NCBI GenBank assembly: GCA_964460245.1
Contig: CAYWTL010000024.1
Location: 1 to 29,916 of the forward strand
DNA length: 29,916 nucleotides
Direction: 5' to 3'
Source: JAXDBM01 sp964460245
GTDB lineage: Bacteria > Desulfobacterota > Syntrophia > Syntrophales > Fen-1087
Under the pieces are notes generated by a model. It saw nothing but the letters and a program-made list of their open reading frames with translations, did no database searches and had not been told where the DNA came from. The first letter of the stretch is position 1. Each line of letters starts with the position of its first letter. The translations under genes and the position numbers were made by a program. Below, one piece after another: positions 9,071 to 16,075 of this stretch.

Positions 9071-9140
9071 TTTCCCCTCCCGATGATGATTTTGACTTCG
9101 AGGTGAAGCAGAAATGACCCTTGTCAACCGGCCGCGCGGC

Positions 9141-9605
9141 TCATTTTTGTCTGATGTAATAGCGGTGTCCGTTCAACCGGATAAAAAAACCGTCCCGGCA
9201 TTCATCGTATTCAATGTCGTGAGCCAACTGGTAATAACTCGCCCGCAAGAATCGGGCGGCAAAAGCCTGATTCCTGACGGAACAGTAAAGCACATTGTCA
9301 TTCCCGATCCGGAGCGTTTCCGGATCGAGGGGCTCCACGGTATCATCGGACAGGAGCAGATGAATGGATACCCGGGAATCCGCCTCTGAAACGGCGCGAT
9401 GGACCGATTTCACGACAAATGGCGCATCTTCAACATCGAGGTAGCACCGGTCATTCGGGAGCTCGATCAAATAGCGGCCGGATTCGTCCTGCCTGAGGTT
9501 CTGGTAGAAAAAGTTCACGATTTCCCTCCTGAACATTTCAGCGCCCTTGTAATACCAGACCCCATCCTTGTCGATCCGTATGTTGCAGAAAGGAATGTTT
9601 TCCAT
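9141..9605 (-). CDS. DUF1285 family protein
   Basis: A small cytoplasmic protein of a conserved proteobacterial family (DUF1285) without an assigned function. Family features seen: IRIDKDGVWYYKGAEMFR at the N-terminus, DESGRYLIELPNDRCYLDVE, the DAPFVV element, and a C-terminal FFIRLNGHRYYIRQK. No signal peptide or membrane segment is seen. Two starts are possible: ATG at 9605 (154 residues, used here) or TTG at 9629 (162 residues), which overlaps the dtd stop as TTGA. Neither has a strong Shine-Dalgarno. It lies between dtd and guaB on the same strand and is probably part of that transcript. Confidence 0.8.
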   Translation of the reverse strand: MENIPFCNIRIDKDGVWYYKGAEMFRREIVNFFYQNLRQDESGRYLIELPNDRCYLDVEDAPFVVKSVHRAVSEADSRVSIHLLLSDDTVEPLDPETLRIGNDNVLYCSVRNQAFAARFLRASYYQLAHDIEYDECRDGFFIRLNGHRYYIRQK

Positions 9606-9625
9606 GACCTTTATGGCACCCGCGC

Positions 9626-10075
9626 TCAAAATGTCTTTCTGCTGTCCAGAAGCAGAGTCACCGGGCCGTCGTTGACCAGCTCAACCTTCATCATGGCCTG
9701 GAATTCGCCACCCTGTACCTCATCAATTTTTTCTGAAGCTTTTTGTATGAAATAAAGGTAATGCGCTCTGGCCCGTCCGGGATCTTCAGCGTCCGTAAAG
9801 GAAGGCCTTCGTCCCTTGCGGCAATCCCCCAGCAGCGTAAACTGGGATACGATGATCAGTCCGCCGCCCGTATCCTGAAGGGAAAGATTCATCTTCCCTT
9901 CCCCGTCCTCGAAAATCCTCAAATGGATGAGCTTTTCAACGAGGTAATCGGCATCTTCGCGAGTGTCGCCCTTTTCGATGCCAAGAAAGACGAGAAGGCC
10001 TGCTCCGATGGCTGATATCACTCCGCTATTGCCAGAAACTGACGCCTTATCAACTCGTTGCACAACCAATCGCAT
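9626..10075 (-). CDS. dtd: D-aminoacyl-tRNA deacylase
   Basis: Hydrolyses D-aminoacyl-tRNAs (and Gly-tRNA-Ala) to protect translation, acting as a cytoplasmic homodimer. It has 149 residues from the ATG at 10075, the usual size. Family signatures are MRLVVQRVDKASV at the N-terminus, the active-site motif SQFTLLGDCRKGRRPSF, and near the C-terminus MMKVELVNDGPVTLLLDS with the conserved NDGPVT motif. The annotated frame runs 12 codons further upstream, but Dtd proteins begin at this M-R-x-V-x-Q-R-V sequence. A promoter lies just upstream at 10102-10130, so dtd and the genes after it can be expressed separately from the regulator gene. Confidence 0.95.
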   Translation of the reverse strand: MRLVVQRVDKASVSGNSGVISAIGAGLLVFLGIEKGDTREDADYLVEKLIHLRIFEDGEGKMNLSLQDTGGGLIIVSQFTLLGDCRKGRRPSFTDAEDPGRARAHYLYFIQKASEKIDEVQGGEFQAMMKVELVNDGPVTLLLDSRKTF

Positions 10076-10101
10076 AACCGGTCTCGTTTCAAGGGGAGTG
10101 C

Positions 10102-10130
10102 ATGTTAGCAATAATGGGGGGACGCTTCAA
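10102..10130 (-). promoter_or_regulatory. Predicted promoter for dtd
   Basis: On the minus strand, TTGAAG (10125-10130), a 17-base spacer and TAACAT (10102-10107). The predicted start is near 10095, about 20 bases before the dtd ATG. It lies in the 95-base gap after the regulator gene. Confidence 0.45.
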
Positions 10131-10170
10131 GTCTTTTCTCGGTTTTTCTGTGCGGATTCGAAGAGCGGTT

Positions 10171-11205
10171 TCAGGTTCGGTCCGTGATCTCGGTTACGGC
10201 AAGGTTTTCAATATCCGCAAACCGGCGGGATCCGGCCGGATCGCCAGGCAGGAAATCACGCAAGCGGGTGAAAGAATTTTTGACAAAGGTTTCCCTTTCC
10301 TGACTGAAATGCCTGATTCCATAGCGAATCTTCTCACGATCCTTGCGGCTTATCTGCTGGATGAACCGTTTTGTCATCCAGATGGATCCGCCGCGGGCCT
10401 GTTCCGCCAAACCGATCGCCTCTTGGAGCGCCCCGCCGAAACTGGCCGGGGACGCTCCGATGGGCGTTTGAATGAAACCCAGGTGTTCCTCTCCCCCGCT
10501 GATCCCGATGTTGAGGTAGAGTTCATTGAACCAGCCTTTTCTCAACTTCCATTCAGCCGTTAATTCCATCATGGCTTCGCGCAGTTCCACGGAGCATTGA
10601 ACGGCATTCATCGGGTAGGATTTGTCGGCCGTTTTCAGGAAATAAAACACGGTCATTCCCTGCCATGGATGCCTTCCCCGAAGGCCATGGTAGCGTTCCG
10701 CAGCTGCCCGTGCCGAATCCCACATCTGACGGACAAGTTCGAAATGCTCCTCGGGATGCAGTTCGGCGTGGATACGTTCCGCATCCTGCAAATCGGCCGC
10801 GAGAACACAAAAGGAACAAAGGTCGAAACGGACGGTTCCATAATCTTCGCAAACCTTCGGTTTCGAGCATTTCTCGACCGGCTCCGGCGGAATATCTTCA
10901 AACAGTGAAATCTGAGCGCTGCCTGTTTGTTTCAGCCCGTCAGGTTGCTGAGGCTTCGGCAATCTTTTCGCCAATCGATCCAGGATCCCGGGCATTTTCA
11001 GCCCCTCCTGTTTCAGAGCCTTGATCTGTTCAAGTGTCGAAAGGGTCGACTCCGGAAAATATCCGATTCTCTTTGCCCGCATCAGCGGATCCGACGGCTT
11101 GCGAACGTCCGGTTTCGGCAAAAGACTCATTCTGATGTAGTTGTTGAGGGTTGCTCTTGATATATTTGTTTTTTCTATTAATTCCATGCTGGTAATCCAT
11201 CTCAT
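10171..11205 (-). CDS. MerR-type HTH regulator fused to a degenerate class III cyclase-homology domain
   Basis: A 344-residue predicted transcription factor. Residues 1-80 form a MerR-like winged HTH (ITSMELIEKTNISRATLNNY, then FPESTLSTLEQIKALKQ). A linker holds four cysteines, C113, C119, C130 and C133. From about 130 to 290 the sequence follows the class III adenylate/guanylate cyclase fold: FCVLAADLQDAERI with the first metal Asp (D138), then AVQCSVELREAMMEL, LNIGISGGEEHLGFI and SFGGALQEAIGLAEQA. The second metal Asp is replaced (Q182 in WQGMTVFYF), and the transition-state Asn and Arg are Q261 and G265, so catalysis is unlikely. I infer a ligand- or metal-sensing domain. Shine-Dalgarno AGAGG lies before the ATG at 11205. 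It is divergent from the radical SAM gene and may control it and itself. The HTH is confident. The cyclase homology comes from pattern alignment by eye. Confidence 0.75.
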   Translation of the reverse strand: MRWITSMELIEKTNISRATLNNYIRMSLLPKPDVRKPSDPLMRAKRIGYFPESTLSTLEQIKALKQEGLKMPGILDRLAKRLPKPQQPDGLKQTGSAQISLFEDIPPEPVEKCSKPKVCEDYGTVRFDLCSFCVLAADLQDAERIHAELHPEEHFELVRQMWDSARAAAERYHGLRGRHPWQGMTVFYFLKTADKSYPMNAVQCSVELREAMMELTAEWKLRKGWFNELYLNIGISGGEEHLGFIQTPIGASPASFGGALQEAIGLAEQARGGSIWMTKRFIQQISRKDREKIRYGIRHFSQERETFVKNSFTRLRDFLPGDPAGSRRFADIENLAVTEITDRT

Positions 11206-11239
11206 TTCATCGCCTCTTCATGAAGGGTTCCCTGTAACC

Positions 11240-11252
11240 TGTACTGTTTAAT
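11240..11252 (+). promoter_or_regulatory. Putative operator box 1 (TGTACTGTTTAAT)
   Basis: First of three related boxes in the divergent intergenic region. It lies downstream of the predicted minus-strand start, inside the leader of the regulator gene, where it could serve autoregulation. It is directly preceded by a partial repeat, CCTGTAACCTGTAC. Confidence 0.4.
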
Positions 11253-11298
11253 TATGCTTGCGTCCTATCCGGTTTCCTATCCATCCAACGGTTTTTTT

Positions 11299-11326
11299 AT
11301 TTTACCATACAAGCTGATTTTGTCAA
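11299..11326 (-). promoter_or_regulatory. Promoter for the MerR-type regulator
   Basis: On the minus strand, a perfect TTGACA (11321-11326), a 16-base spacer and TAAAAT (11299-11304). The predicted start is near 11292, giving a leader of about 87 bases that contains operator box 1. Confidence 0.6.
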
Positions 11327-11357
11327 GGAAGTGCCCGGCTCAAATACAAAAGAATAA

Positions 11358-11370
11358 TTGTACAGTATAT
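11358..11370 (+). promoter_or_regulatory. Putative operator box 2 (TTGTACAGTATAT)
   Basis: Second TGTAC-centred box, upstream of both divergent promoters. Its core is close to the palindrome ACTGTACAGT, unlike boxes 1 and 3, which share TGTACTGT-TAAT in one orientation. Confidence 0.4.
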
Positions 11371-11389
11371 GATAATGATTATTATTTGT
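11371..11389. promoter_or_regulatory. Fur-box-like sequence
   Basis: GATAATGATTATTATTTGT matches 14 of 19 positions of the classical Fur consensus GATAATGATAATCATTATC, with nine consecutive matches at the left. It lies in AT-rich DNA, so a chance match is possible. It sits upstream of the radical SAM gene promoters. Confidence 0.3.
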
Positions 11390-11400
11390 AAATTAAATAA

Positions 11401-11430
11401 CTTGTACTGTCTAATATCATTTATTGTATA
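11401..11430 (+). promoter_or_regulatory. Operator box 3 overlapping a possible promoter
   Basis: CTTGTACTGTCTAATA (11401-11416) is the third box. Its TTGTAC (11402-11407) can also serve as a -35 element, with TGTATA (11425-11430) as -10 after a 17-base spacer. A regulator bound here would cover this promoter. Confidence 0.4.
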
Positions 11431-11462
11431 AACTCTATTTCACGAATTGTGCTCTAATTCAA

Positions 11463-11491
11463 TTGCCAGTCCGGTGCGATTCTGATATATT
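11463..11491 (+). promoter_or_regulatory. Extended -10 promoter placing the transcript start at the radical SAM ATG
   Basis: TTGCCA (11463-11468), a 17-base spacer and TATATT (11486-11491), preceded by the extended -10 dinucleotide TG (11483-11484). The expected start is at about 11498-11499, which is the ATG itself. No Shine-Dalgarno is present between. Confidence 0.5.
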
Positions 11492-11498
11492 TCAAAAT

Positions 11499-12839
11499 AT
11501 GAAAAAAAGAGTCCTTTTAGTCAATCCATGGATCTATGATTTCGCAGCATACGATTTCTGGATCGCCCCGCTCGGTTTGCTTTACATCGCATCTTTCTTG
11601 AGAAGAAACGATTATCACGTTCACCTCATCGATTGTCTTGCCTCCCCTCCCCCGGAATTTTGCCCCTCCTTGAAAAGACCGAGACGGTTTCCCTCGGGAC
11701 ATGGAAAATTCTTCAGGGAAACGATTGAAAAACCGGCTGCCCTGCGCGGCACGAAAAGGAAATACAGCCGCTACGGCATGCCCATGGCAGCCTTTCGAAT
11801 GAAACTGAAGGCGATCCCCCGTCCCGATCTGATCTGCGTCACGTCCATGATGACCTACTGGTATCCCTCCGTTTTCGACGTCATCCGCATACTGAAAGAG
11901 GTATTTCCGGGATCGCCCCTGATTCTGGGCGGCGTTTATGCCACGCTCTGCCCGGAACACGCCTCCGGATCCGGTGCGGACGTTCTCGTGTCCGGCGAGG
12001 GAGAAACCCGGTTGCCCGAACTCCTGAAAACGATTCTGGCCGATGAATGCGTCTTTCTCACAGACCCCGGCGACCTCGACTCTTATCCCTACCCTGCTTT
12101 CGATCTTGCCGGACGCCAAGATCAGATCTCGATTCTCACATCCAGAGGTTGCCCTTTCCAGTGCGGTTATTGCGCATCCCATCTGCTCCAGGACGGTTTC
12201 CGGCGAAGAAATCCCTTCAAGGTGGCCGAGGAAATCGAATATTGGCATAAATCTTTTGGGATCCGTCACTTTTCGTTCTACGATGACGCCCTTTTGGTCC
12301 GGCCGGACGAACTGGCGATTCCGCTGTTCGAAAAAATCGTCCAAAGAGGCCTGCCCTGTCATTTTCATTGTCCCAACGGGCTTCACCTGCGCGAGATCAC
12401 GCCGGAACTGAGCCGTCTGATGTATCGCGCGGGTGTGCGAACGCTTCGCTTCGGCTTCGAGACGTCTGACGCCATCAGGCAGCGGGAGACAGGGGGGAAA
12501 GTCAGCAATGAAAATCTGCGCCGTGCGGTTGCGTACCTCACGGAGGCAGGATATCCGCCGAAGGACATCGGGATTTATCTCCTCTGCGGCCTTCCCGGTC
12601 AATCGGCGGCCGAAGTCCGGGAAAGCATATCTTATGTGTTGCAGTGCGGTGCGAGGCCCATTCTCGCCGAGTACGCCCCCATCCCGGGCACAGCCCTGTG
12701 GGACGATGCCGTGCGGGAATCACCGGACCCGATTTCCTTGGACCCACTGTATCAGAACAACTCCCTGCTGCCCTGCCGGAACCGGGACCTGAATTACGAG
12801 ACATACCGGCATTGCCAGGCCATGACGAGAATTGCTTGA
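11499..12839 (+). CDS. B12-binding-domain radical SAM protein
   Basis: A 446-residue enzyme of the cobalamin-domain radical SAM type (the broad group with MiaB-, BchE- and HpnP-like proteins). The N-terminal Rossmann-like half (about 1-185) shows KRVLLVNPW, PLGLLYIASFLRRNDYHVHL, a PDLICVTSMMTYW segment, LILGGVYATLCPEHA and DVLVSGEGE. The radical SAM cluster motif is CPFQCGYC (C218, C222, C225), followed by a TIM-barrel half with FYDDALLV, RFGFETSD and IYLLCGLPGQ. The start at 11499 was chosen because homology begins with KKRVLLVNP, although the frame extends 25 codons upstream. No Shine-Dalgarno is present and the promoter suggests a leaderless mRNA. The substrate is unknown. It is divergent from the MerR-type regulator and followed by a small membrane protein. 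Confidence 0.88.
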   Translation: MKKRVLLVNPWIYDFAAYDFWIAPLGLLYIASFLRRNDYHVHLIDCLASPPPEFCPSLKRPRRFPSGHGKFFRETIEKPAALRGTKRKYSRYGMPMAAFRMKLKAIPRPDLICVTSMMTYWYPSVFDVIRILKEVFPGSPLILGGVYATLCPEHASGSGADVLVSGEGETRLPELLKTILADECVFLTDPGDLDSYPYPAFDLAGRQDQISILTSRGCPFQCGYCASHLLQDGFRRRNPFKVAEEIEYWHKSFGIRHFSFYDDALLVRPDELAIPLFEKIVQRGLPCHFHCPNGLHLREITPELSRLMYRAGVRTLRFGFETSDAIRQRETGGKVSNENLRRAVAYLTEAGYPPKDIGIYLLCGLPGQSAAEVRESISYVLQCGARPILAEYAPIPGTALWDDAVRESPDPISLDPLYQNNSLLPCRNRDLNYETYRHCQAMTRIA

Positions 12840-12865
12840 CAGGATCCACCGGACAAGGCGATAAT
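12836..12865 (+). promoter_or_regulatory. Promoter overlapping the radical SAM stop codon
   Basis: A perfect TTGACA (12836-12841) covers the TGA stop of the radical SAM gene. An 18-base spacer leads to GATAAT (12860-12865). The expected start is near 12872, the ATG of the next gene. Confidence 0.55.
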
Positions 12866-12871
12866 ATTCAT

Positions 12872-13093
12872 ATGAATCCTTGGCTCTGGTGGATCAAAAA
12901 TGCGGCATTGACCTTTATTTCGCTTCTTTTTCTTGTCCTCGGCGTGGAGACGCTGATTGCCTCCTATCGGCTCAACAATCCTTTGACCTTTATCATGGGG
13001 TTTTTTTCGGCCAGTCTGATTATTTTGGTCAGCATTGTCGGTGTGCTTTATCCGGTCATTCAGGTTTTCGGTTTTTTCAAAGCAAGGAAATAA
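12872..13093 (+). CDS. Small two-helix membrane protein, function unknown
   Basis: A 73-residue protein that I do not recognise. It begins MNPWLWWIKNAAL and has two hydrophobic segments, about residues 10-30 (LTFISLLFLVLGVETLIA) and 38-68 (PLTFIMGFFSASLIILVSIV and on), with a positively charged end FFKARK, suggesting a double-pass inner-membrane protein. The ATG at 12872 was chosen because a strong promoter lies immediately upstream and no other start fits. The longer frame reaching back into the radical SAM gene is a shadow. Only a weak AAGG (12855-12858) precedes it. It ends 4 bases before the M16 protease gene, so the promoter probably serves the whole peptidase operon. Confidence 0.65.
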   Translation: MNPWLWWIKNAALTFISLLFLVLGVETLIASYRLNNPLTFIMGFFSASLIILVSIVGVLYPVIQVFGFFKARK

Positions 13094-13097
13094 GGAT

Positions 13098-14645
13098 ATG
13101 ATGAACGCGGGCCGAAAAATTCTCACCCCTCTCGTCTTGTCCCTTCTGATCCTCCTCCTTTCCGGACCTCTGACTGCCGCGGACTACGACCTCGAAAAGA
13201 AGGTCCGCAAATTCACGTTGAAAAACGGGTTACGCGTCCTGCTCGTGGAGAGGCATGTCAGCCCGACCGTGTCTCTTTACATCCGCTACCGCGTCGGCGC
13301 CGCAGATGAGGCCGGCGGCAGAACCGGCACGGCCCACCTGCTGGAACACATGATGTTCAAGGGGACCGCTTCCATCGGCACCCGGAATTATGAAAAAGAA
13401 AGGAAAATTCTGCGGGATATCAAAAAAACAGGCTCCCTTCGGGATCGGGAAATCATGAAAGGGGAGAAGGCGGACCGGAGTCGGATTGAACAACTGACGC
13501 GAAAGCTTGAGGCGCTTCAGACAGAGCACAGAAAGTGGTTTATCCCGAACGAAATCGATCGCCTCTACACGGAAAACGGGGCTGAAAACATGAATGCCTC
13601 GACGGGTCAGGATGTCACGACCTACCATGTCAGTCTGCCGGTCAACCGGATTGAGCTGTGGGCCAGAATCGAATCGGACCGGATGACCCGGCCCGTTCTG
13701 CGAGAATTCTTCACCGAGCGGGACGTGATCATGGAGGAGAGACGCCAGCGCATCGAGTCCGACCCGGACGGCAAGCTGGCGGAGCAGTTTTTTGCAGCCG
13801 CTTTTCAGGCGCACCCCTACGGACGCCCCATTCTGGGCTGGCCCGCCGACATGCGTTACCTCAACATGGACGAAACCGAGTCCTTTTTCAGGAAAACCCA
13901 TGCCCCGAACAACACGGTGATTGCCGTGGTCGGCGACATCGACCCGGCAAAAACGCTCAAGATCATCGACCGGTATTTCGGCGGCATCCCGGCACAGGCT
14001 CTCGACGATTCCCCGATCACCGAGGAACCGCCACAGAAGGGCGAGCGAAGAGTCGAGGTGAATTTCGACGCGAAACCCCGGTTGATGATCGGCTTTCGCA
14101 AGCCGGCGCCGCCCGCCTTTGACGACTATGTCCTGGATGTGGCCGAGGCCGTCCTCTCGAAGGGCCGGACCTCCAGGCTGTACCGCAGTCTGGTGGAGGA
14201 ACGGCAACTTGCGGAAAGCGTGGACGCTGCCAACGGAATGCCGGGTTCCAGGTTTCCCGGCCTCTTTGTCGTATCCGCGACGCCCCGCGCCCCGCATGGC
14301 ACGGGCGATGTGGAGGGCGCCGTGTATGCCCAGTTGGACAAGCTCAGGGAGGAGCCCATTCCGGAACGGGAATTGCGTAAGACGAAAAACCAGATGAAGG
14401 CAGACTATGTTCGCCATCTCGACTCGAACTCCGGTCTTGCCGGCATGCTGTCCTATTACGAAATTCTGATGGGCGACTTCCGCTACCTGACGAATTACAT
14501 ACGGGTCATCGAGAAAATCGGCCCCGCCGACATCCTGGCAGCCGCCCGAAAATACTTCCGGAAGGATAACAGGACCGTCGCTGCGCTTGTGCCCGCTGGT
14601 GAAAACATGACAAAACAGTACGGATCGCCCGTGGAGAAGCAATGA
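13098..14645 (+). CDS. M16 family zinc peptidase, catalytic subunit
   Basis: A 515-residue exported protease of the M16B (mitochondrial-processing-peptidase-like) type. The N-terminus is a signal peptide (basic MNAGRK, then LTPLVLSLLILLLS, cleavage near A-A-D). The inverted zinc motif HLLEH is intact (H80, E83, H84), and the third ligand is probably E214 in ERDVIMEERRQR. Residues about 95-147 form a charged insertion not usual in the smallest members. The C-terminal half has LVEERQLAESV, lacking the Tyr of the substrate-binding R/Y pair. That element is supplied by the next gene's product, so the two probably form a heterodimer in the periplasm. AAGGA at 13092-13096 precedes two consecutive ATGs (13098, 13101), and either may be the start. 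Confidence 0.92.
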   Translation: MMNAGRKILTPLVLSLLILLLSGPLTAADYDLEKKVRKFTLKNGLRVLLVERHVSPTVSLYIRYRVGAADEAGGRTGTAHLLEHMMFKGTASIGTRNYEKERKILRDIKKTGSLRDREIMKGEKADRSRIEQLTRKLEALQTEHRKWFIPNEIDRLYTENGAENMNASTGQDVTTYHVSLPVNRIELWARIESDRMTRPVLREFFTERDVIMEERRQRIESDPDGKLAEQFFAAAFQAHPYGRPILGWPADMRYLNMDETESFFRKTHAPNNTVIAVVGDIDPAKTLKIIDRYFGGIPAQALDDSPITEEPPQKGERRVEVNFDAKPRLMIGFRKPAPPAFDDYVLDVAEAVLSKGRTSRLYRSLVEERQLAESVDAANGMPGSRFPGLFVVSATPRAPHGTGDVEGAVYAQLDKLREEPIPERELRKTKNQMKADYVRHLDSNSGLAGMLSYYEILMGDFRYLTNYIRVIEKIGPADILAAARKYFRKDNRTVAALVPAGENMTKQYGSPVEKQ

Positions 14646-16075
14646 CCATCCGGACGAAGATTCTGATTCTTTTCGTTTCAGGCCTTTTTTGCGTACCGTT
14701 CCCGGTTGCCGCCGGAGGATCCCTTCCCTATTCCGCCGCGGCGCCGCCAGACCGGCTCGCCTTCCAGGCGCTTTCCTTCACCCCGCCCCGGGCGCAGCGC
14801 CTGGTCATGGACAACGGCATCATCCTGTACTTCCTTGAAGATCACGAATTGCCGCTGGTCAACGTTTCCGTTGCTTTCCGGACCGGCTCCGCATACGACC
14901 CGGACGGAAAAGCCGGCCTTGCCGAGCTGATGGCCCGGACGATGCGGACGGGGGGAGCCGGTTCGATCACGGGTGGTGAAATCGACGACATACTCGCGTT
15001 TCACGGGATTACGCTGGGGATCTCCATGGAGGCGGACATGGGACTGGCGCACCTTTCCGCCCTGAAAGAGGATTGGACGAAGGGATTCGACATCATGTCG
15101 CAGATGATTGCAAACCCGGCCTTTGAAGAGAAGAAGCTGCAACTGGCCAAAGACCTGGCGATCGCAGAGCTTCGCGGCATTGTCGACGATCCTCCCCGCT
15201 ATGCTTTCCGGGAATTCCGAAAACGGCTTTACCGGGGGAACGCCCGGGGCAACCTGGCCACGCCGGGGTCGATACGCGCCATCCAGCGCTCCGACCTGGT
15301 CGCCTTTCACCGGCGCTTCCTGTTCCCGAAGAACCTCATGATCGCGGTTACGGGGGATATCACGAGGGCCGAGGCGGTCGGCGAAATCAACCGTTGCCTG
15401 GGCGCTTGGCGCGCCAAGGGAGAAACCGAAAGAATTTCGAGGCCGTCCGGCGGCGGGGACGGAGCCGTCCATCACCTTCAGAAGGATGTTCCGCAGTCGG
15501 TCATCATCACGGGCCGTTTCGGCCCGTCCAAGAAAGACGGCGATTTTTACGCATTCACCGTTCTGGATTTCATCCTGGGAAGCGGCGGTTTTCGCTCGCG
15601 ACTATTCCAGGAAATCCGGAGCAACCGGGGGTTGGCGTACAGCACGGGCAGCTTTTACAAACCGAGGGACGATTACGGCGCCTTCGGCGCCTATGCCCTG
15701 ACCAAATCATCTTCGACCGCGGAGGTCCTTGAACTGATGCGCGCGCTGTTGCGGACGATCAAAGAGGGAGGGATCGACGAGAACGAGCTTTCCTGGGCGA
15801 AAAAATCCCTGACCAACAGCTTCATCTTTTCGTTTCAATCCATGGACCAGATCGCGCTCACCCAAATGATGCTCGAATATGACGGACTGCCGGAGGATTT
15901 TCTTCGAACTTACCCGGCGAAAATTAACCAGGTCGGCATGCAGGATATCCGGTTCACCGCGCGCCGTTATTATGAGAGCGATAATTTTGTAACGTTGGTC
16001 CTGGGAAACGAAGCGGGTTTTGAAAAACCACTCCCCGGACCCGTGACGGTGATCCGGACGGAGGGTTCGGAATGA
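14642..16075 (+). CDS. M16 family peptidase, non-catalytic subunit
   Basis: A 477-residue exported M16B homologue with a signal peptide (TKILILFVSGLFCVPFPVAA). The zinc motif is destroyed: where HXXEH is expected the sequence reads AGLAELMART, so H, E and H are replaced by E95, A98 and R99. The C-terminal half keeps the family R/Y pair in FQEIRSNRGLAYSTGSF, the feature lost in the upstream partner. This complementary loss is known for heterodimeric M16B proteases, in which one subunit cuts and the other helps to bind peptide. The start overlaps the upstream stop as ATGA, which implies coupled translation and equal dosage. The pairing is strongly inferred from sequence. The substrate is unknown. 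Confidence 0.9.
   Translation: MTIRTKILILFVSGLFCVPFPVAAGGSLPYSAAAPPDRLAFQALSFTPPRAQRLVMDNGIILYFLEDHELPLVNVSVAFRTGSAYDPDGKAGLAELMARTMRTGGAGSITGGEIDDILAFHGITLGISMEADMGLAHLSALKEDWTKGFDIMSQMIANPAFEEKKLQLAKDLAIAELRGIVDDPPRYAFREFRKRLYRGNARGNLATPGSIRAIQRSDLVAFHRRFLFPKNLMIAVTGDITRAEAVGEINRCLGAWRAKGETERISRPSGGGDGAVHHLQKDVPQSVIITGRFGPSKKDGDFYAFTVLDFILGSGGFRSRLFQEIRSNRGLAYSTGSFYKPRDDYGAFGAYALTKSSSTAEVLELMRALLRTIKEGGIDENELSWAKKSLTNSFIFSFQSMDQIALTQMMLEYDGLPEDFLRTYPAKINQVGMQDIRFTARRYYESDNFVTLVLGNEAGFEKPLPGPVTVIRTEGSE

Noticed and set aside
5224..9106. Several long plus-strand frames opposite dnaE and guaB (5224-6099, 6742-7644, 7520-9106)
   Set aside because: All are antisense to secure genes, have no ribosome binding sites or family motifs, and mirror the codon pattern of the real strand.
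9071..9140. TTGACA at 9122-9127 (minus strand) as a guaB promoter
   Set aside because: No acceptable -10 element occurs at 15-19 bases, so a separate guaB promoter was not called.
10171..11205. Active adenylate or guanylate cyclase
   Set aside because: The second metal Asp and the transition-state Asn and Arg are replaced, so only a non-catalytic domain is supported.
13230..14642. 470-codon open frame on the minus strand opposite the M16 gene
   Set aside because: It lies wholly opposite a clear zinc peptidase and encodes a His/Arg/Gly-rich sequence with no recognisable domain. It is typical of shadow frames in GC-rich genes.
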